From positions 1 to 24,442 of the forward strand of contig JBIJCW010000011.1 of NCBI GenBank assembly GCA_044344495.1: 24,442 nucleotides of DNA, written 5' to 3'. Positions 24,149-24,442 of this stretch are shown here, piece after piece. The stretch is from CAZDUS01 sp044344495. Its GTDB lineage: Bacteria; Verrucomicrobiota; Kiritimatiellia; CAIKKV01; CAITUY01. Made by a program: the position numbers and the translations under genes. Under the pieces are notes generated by a model that saw only the letters and a program-made list of their open reading frames with translations, was not told where the DNA came from and did not search any database. The first letter of the stretch is position 1. Every line of letters begins with the position of its first letter.

Positions 24149-24442
24149 GGCGACGCAACATCTCGCGCGCGTGTTTTACCGTCACACTGGTCAGATCACG
24201 CCCGCCTAGCATCCGCGCAATTTCCTCGACCCGTTCCTCCGCCCCCAGCGGGACAATATGGGTCCGGGTACGACTGTTGACCACTTCCTTGGTCACCGCA
24301 AAATGGGTACCACCATGCACGGCAACCTGCGGGAGGTGCGTAATGCAAAGCACCTGGTGATGTTGCCCCACGGTACCCAACTTGCTCCCGATCGCATTAC
24401 CCATCACCCCGCCGACATTCGCATCAATCTCATCAAACACCA
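24144..24442 (-). CDS. recN: DNA repair protein RecN, C-terminal part (cut by window edge)
   Basis: SMC-like ATPase acting in double-strand-break repair. Only the last 98 or so residues are inside the window; the frame is open to the edge. The visible segment has the C-terminal Walker B with catalytic Glu (FDEID) immediately followed by ANVGGVMGNAIGSKL, then the RecN-specific QVLCITHLPQVA with the switch His, then REEVEEIARMLGG-like sequence (EERVEEIARMLGG) and a terminal KHAREML. The combination of DEID-x-VGG and THLPQVA is diagnostic of RecN rather than other SMC proteins. It is convergent with the Gsp genes, with 7 bp between stop codons. Confidence 0.95.
   Translation of the reverse strand, partial: VFDEIDANVGGVMGNAIGSKLGTVGQHHQVLCITHLPQVAVHGGTHFAVTKEVVNSRTRTHIVPLGAEERVEEIARMLGGRDLTSVTVKHAREMLRRH

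Noticed and set aside
1..24442. CRISPR arrays, tRNA or rRNA genes, transposases, integrases
   Set aside because: I saw no regularly spaced repeats, no RNA gene signatures and no recombinase motifs. Nearly all sequence is accounted for by well-supported genes.

Overview
The window is bacterial chromosome, most likely from a Gram-negative lineage. It carries a Wzt-type surface-polysaccharide export ATPase, type II secretion (Gsp) inner-membrane proteins and a periplasmic sugar-binding protein. Coding regions are C-rich and many starts lack a Shine-Dalgarno (SD) sequence. Together with L-fucose use this is compatible with the PVC group (Verrucomicrobiota/Kiritimatiellota). That placement is an inference from gene content; no taxonomic marker is present.

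Region 1 (1-14167, + strand): the 3' end of a Wzt-like ABC exporter ATPase with its C-terminal glycan-recognition domain, then thirteen consecutive glycosyltransferase (GT) genes. Six are GT-A types (five GT2-like, one GNT-I/HlpA-like) and seven are GT-B (GT4-like or diverged). Seven junctions are 4- or 8-nt overlaps and the other gaps are short, so this looks like one long transcription unit. It would assemble a long or heterogeneous glycan exported through the ABC route. No polymerase, flippase or sugar-nucleotide biosynthesis gene is visible. One GT gene (9872-10909) carries a C10 homopolymer, a candidate slippage site.

Region 2 (14168-14401): 234 bp with no gene. It holds short hairpins and a perfect palindrome.

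Region 3 (14402-19625, - strand): a four-gene catabolic operon in transcription order fucI (L-fucose isomerase), periplasmic sugar-binding protein, two-domain RbsA-like ATPase and RbsC-like permease. The logical reading is import of L-fucose (or D-arabinose) followed by isomerisation. Kinase, aldolase and regulator genes are absent from the window.

Region 4 (19626-19900): a 275-bp divergent intergenic region rich in repeats: a perfect 12-bp tandem duplication, two hairpins, a 10-bp palindrome and two candidate promoters.

Region 5 (19901-24136, + strand): prfC (peptide chain release factor 3), then three genes in the order expected for gspK-gspL-gspM. The GspK-like protein has an unusual two-helix N-terminal extension. 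The run meets, tail to tail, the 3' end of recN (- strand, cut by the window edge). Both stop codons lie inside one hairpin.
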